Shown piece after piece: positions 22,687-24,408 of a stretch of DNA of 24,408 nucleotides; position 1 is the stretch's first letter; each line of letters opens with the position of its first letter. The position numbers and the translations under genes were made by a program. This DNA is from CAZQEZ01 sp964592475 (GTDB lineage Bacteria; Bacteroidota; Bacteroidia; Cytophagales; Cyclobacteriaceae), in the NCBI GenBank assembly GCA_964592475.1, contig CAZQEZ010000064.1, positions 1-24,408 on the forward strand, written 5' to 3'. A model generated the notes under the pieces. It ran no database searches. It saw only the letters and a list, made by a program, of their open reading frames with translations, and was not told where the DNA came from.

Positions 22687-23979
22687 TTATTCCATTGACA
22701 CTACAAGGGCAGCAGCATATTCAGGATCTTTAATGGTTTCGTCCCATTTCAGTTTCACTTCATCCAGGTTTTGACTTTTCAAAATATATACATAAAACAT
22801 TTTATTGGCCTTACTTTTGAAATATTGAGCCCCTGAATATCCTTTTCCTTTCGCTTTCTTTACTATTTCTTCTGCATAGCCCTTGCTGGCAAATGATCCG
22901 ATGGCCACATAATGGCCTACCAGATCGTCATCTTTCGCTTTTATATGCTTGTGAGAATAACTGGGTACATTGATATGAGATGCGTCAAATGAAGTTTGTG
23001 GTGCTTCCGTGATAACCTCTGTAGTATTATTTTCAACAGTATTATAGGTATCGTTGGCGTAGCTGGTACTGGAACTATTGCTGGTAGCAGGTAGTGGCTT
23101 TTCTTTAAACTTTTTATCACCAATGCGCAATCGTAGCATCAGCTCATGAGTACCATTGCCTAAGCCAGTTACCTGATCACCGGATAATTCGTAAGCATAC
23201 CCAAAGGAAAACTGCGCGTGATTAAAACCAGCATAAAAACTGGGCCCAAAATCTTGGCGATAAGAACCACCAATATAGGCTACATCCTGGTAATGAAACA
23301 AGCCATAAGCTTCAAATTGATGATCAGCATATTTTTGAATGTGGTATAATACATGAGGTTCAAAGGCAAATTCTCCTAAGTCAAATCGATAGCTTAAATT
23401 TCCGATGGCATCATGAATATATTGATCTTCTACAGTATCTGTTTCCGTGATATAAATTTTTTCCTGAAATAGGATTTTGGGTAAGGTCAACCCAATATTT
23501 AATTTGTCGATGTTGTAATGAATACCAAAATTTCCATCCACGTTCATTCTATTTTCGTAATACAAAGCCGCCGGATCATCAGGGTTAGCGGAGTTTACTC
23601 TATCATACCCCGATAAATGAGCACCTGCCGATAAGCCAAAACGAAGATTTTGATTATATGCCAAAGGAACACGATAACCTAAGGTGAGCAACGCGCGACT
23701 ATTGGTAAATAAGCCAAACTTTTCATGAGTAATGAAAGCTCCCAGATTTAGCTGTTCTTTGACTGGCATTTGAAATAATACGGAATAACTTACAGGAGCA
23801 TCCGATATACCCATCCATTGTCTTCTGTTGATAACAGATATGGACATGTAATCATCAGATCCTACCATAGCAGGATTGAGAGCATAGGGATTGACGAAAA
23901 ATTGATTTTGGGGGGGTGCTTGTTGCGCAATGCTATAGCTAGCCATAAGCAAAAGTGCTATTGTAAATATTTTTCTCAT
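22687..23979 (-). CDS. PorP/SprF-family outer-membrane protein with C-terminal SPOR-like domain
   Basis: The 430-residue protein has a signal peptide (MRKIFTIALLLMASYSIAQ) and a PorP/SprF barrel: QNQFFVNPYALNPAMVGSDD directly after it is the family's opening, then INRRQWMGISDAPVSYSVLF, LGAFITHEKFGLFTNSRALL, GLSAGAHLSGYDRVNSANPD and the barrel close NGTHELMLRLRIGDKKFKEK (to about residue 290). PorP/SprF proteins are outer-membrane partners of the type IX secretion and gliding apparatus. A Ser/Thr/Asn-rich linker (about 291-349) leads to an 80-residue C-terminal domain, GHYVAIGSFASKGYAEEIVK...KGYSGAQYFKSKANKMFYVYI, which looks like a SPOR domain that binds denuded peptidoglycan glycan strands. 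The domain assignment is from sequence pattern. Single gene with its own terminator. Confidence 0.87.
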   Translation of the reverse strand: MRKIFTIALLLMASYSIAQQAPPQNQFFVNPYALNPAMVGSDDYMSISVINRRQWMGISDAPVSYSVLFQMPVKEQLNLGAFITHEKFGLFTNSRALLTLGYRVPLAYNQNLRFGLSAGAHLSGYDRVNSANPDDPAALYYENRMNVDGNFGIHYNIDKLNIGLTLPKILFQEKIYITETDTVEDQYIHDAIGNLSYRFDLGEFAFEPHVLYHIQKYADHQFEAYGLFHYQDVAYIGGSYRQDFGPSFYAGFNHAQFSFGYAYELSGDQVTGLGNGTHELMLRLRIGDKKFKEKPLPATSNSSSTSYANDTYNTVENNTTEVITEAPQTSFDASHINVPSYSHKHIKAKDDDLVGHYVAIGSFASKGYAEEIVKKAKGKGYSGAQYFKSKANKMFYVYILKSQNLDEVKLKWDETIKDPEYAAALVVSME

Positions 23980-24110
23980 ATAGTCAAGTAATTAAAAGGT
24001 AGTAAAGAAATAACCTTGATAATAAAAACTTTAAGATAATGAGCGTGCAATACAAAACCTGGTAAGAAATGGCTTAATTGTTACATGCATGTTTATTTGC
24101 ATCAGTTTGA
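23980..24110. other. spacer upstream of the PorP-SPOR gene
   Basis: It should contain the minus-strand promoter of the PorP-SPOR gene, but I see no clear TAnnTTTG box. A 10-bp palindrome, ACATGCATGT, lies at 24083-24092, just before the repeat begins. Confidence 0.3.
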
Positions 24111-24408
24111 AGCCACAAAGGCACGAAGGCACGAAGAAAAACTGATGCGGTCGGGACGGTCGCTACAGGCAAAACTGCCAGACTACCCAGCTAATAATTT
24201 ATAAATGGCAGACAATTTAACCTTGCAAATCCGGTCCGAACGCTATGATACAGGAAAAGGAGCCACAAAGGCACTAAGGCAAGAAGAAAAACTAATGCGG
24301 TCGGGACGGTTGCAATAGGCAAAACTGCCAGACTACCCAATTAATAATTTATGAATGGCAGACAATTTAACCTTGCAAATCCGGTCCGAACGCTATGATA
24401 CAGGAAAA
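24111..24408. repeat. 150-bp direct tandem repeat, about two copies, running off the window
   Basis: Copy 1 spans 24111-24260 and copy 2 spans 24261-24408, where the window ends 2 bp short of a full unit. Corresponding positions differ at about 9 of 148 bases, roughly 94% identity. Each unit begins AGCCACAAAGGCAC, runs through an internal GGTCGGGACGGT-like GC-rich core, a GGCAAAACTGCC mini-hairpin and an AT-rich ATAATTTAT, and ends CGCTATGATACAGGAAAA. The unit is noticeably more GC-rich than its surroundings. The length is a multiple of three, and a small ATG frame (24205-24318, 37 codons) crosses the junction, but stops occur at equivalent places, so I treat it as noncoding. Confidence 0.85.

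Noticed and set aside
24205..24318. A 37-codon ATG frame spanning the junction of the two repeat units (MADNLTLQIRSERYDTGKGA...).
   Set aside because: It exists only because the unit length is a multiple of three; no leader, no family, and its stop and the stop just before its ATG reflect repeat sequence. Kept as part of the repeat description.
24111..24408. The 150-bp repeats as a CRISPR array.
   Set aside because: The units are contiguous long direct repeats without unique spacers, and no cas genes are present.

Overview
The window looks like an ordinary chromosomal segment of a low-GC member of the Bacteroidota, most likely the order Cytophagales. The grounds are a gliding lipoprotein of the GldB family, a PorP/SprF-type type IX secretion outer-membrane protein, a PorT-like beta-barrel, a GIN-domain (DUF2807) lipoprotein, a bifunctional chorismate mutase/prephenate dehydratase, AT-rich leaders with little Shine-Dalgarno signal, and promoter -7 boxes of the Bacteroidota form TAnnTTTG. 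The organism assignment is inference from gene families; no rRNA or other marker is present.

Layout. 1-2.4 kb: a small hydrophobic ORF at the edge, a SAM methyltransferase on the minus strand, a gene-poor gap with a DUF3857-like coding scrap and an orphan promoter/terminator pair, then a membrane-anchored J-domain protein. 2.5-5.6 kb: a large AsmA-family protein and a stand-alone receiver-domain response regulator, convergent on a shared terminator. 5.6-6.1 kb: a gap holding the C-terminal stub of a lost M13 metallopeptidase gene with a terminator. 6.1-9.8 kb: a DUF547 exported protein, lipoate-protein ligase, and a tightly coupled LpxH-like phosphoesterase/glycosyltransferase operon. 10-12 kb: a minus-strand cluster of a conserved membrane-anchored protein, a YkvA-type DUF1232 protein and a zinc-type CDF transporter. 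12-14.3 kb: an IscA-like protein lacking the usual C-terminal cysteines, lumazine synthase and aspartate kinase on the plus strand. 14.3-17.5 kb: two more coding remnants, a DUF427 protein, a 46-residue small protein, and a glyA-tatC operon with a good promoter. 17.6-19.4 kb: GIN-domain lipoprotein plus pheA. 19.6-24 kb: envelope and motility genes (beta-barrel protein, gldB, a GNAT-like protein, and a PorP/SprF barrel carrying a C-terminal SPOR-like domain). 24.1-24.4 kb: a 150-bp direct tandem repeat that runs off the window.

Most genes are housekeeping (one-carbon, riboflavin, aspartate family, phenylalanine, lipoylation, Tat export) or envelope and type IX/gliding functions. I see no phage, CRISPR array, defence island, intact transposase, tRNA or rRNA. 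The less routine content lies in the intergenic spaces: at least two and perhaps four decayed gene fragments, the 150-bp repeat, and the unannotated small protein. Among intact genes, the PorP-SPOR fusion and the cysteine-poor IscA homologue stand out. I did not find a convincing undescribed multi-gene system.
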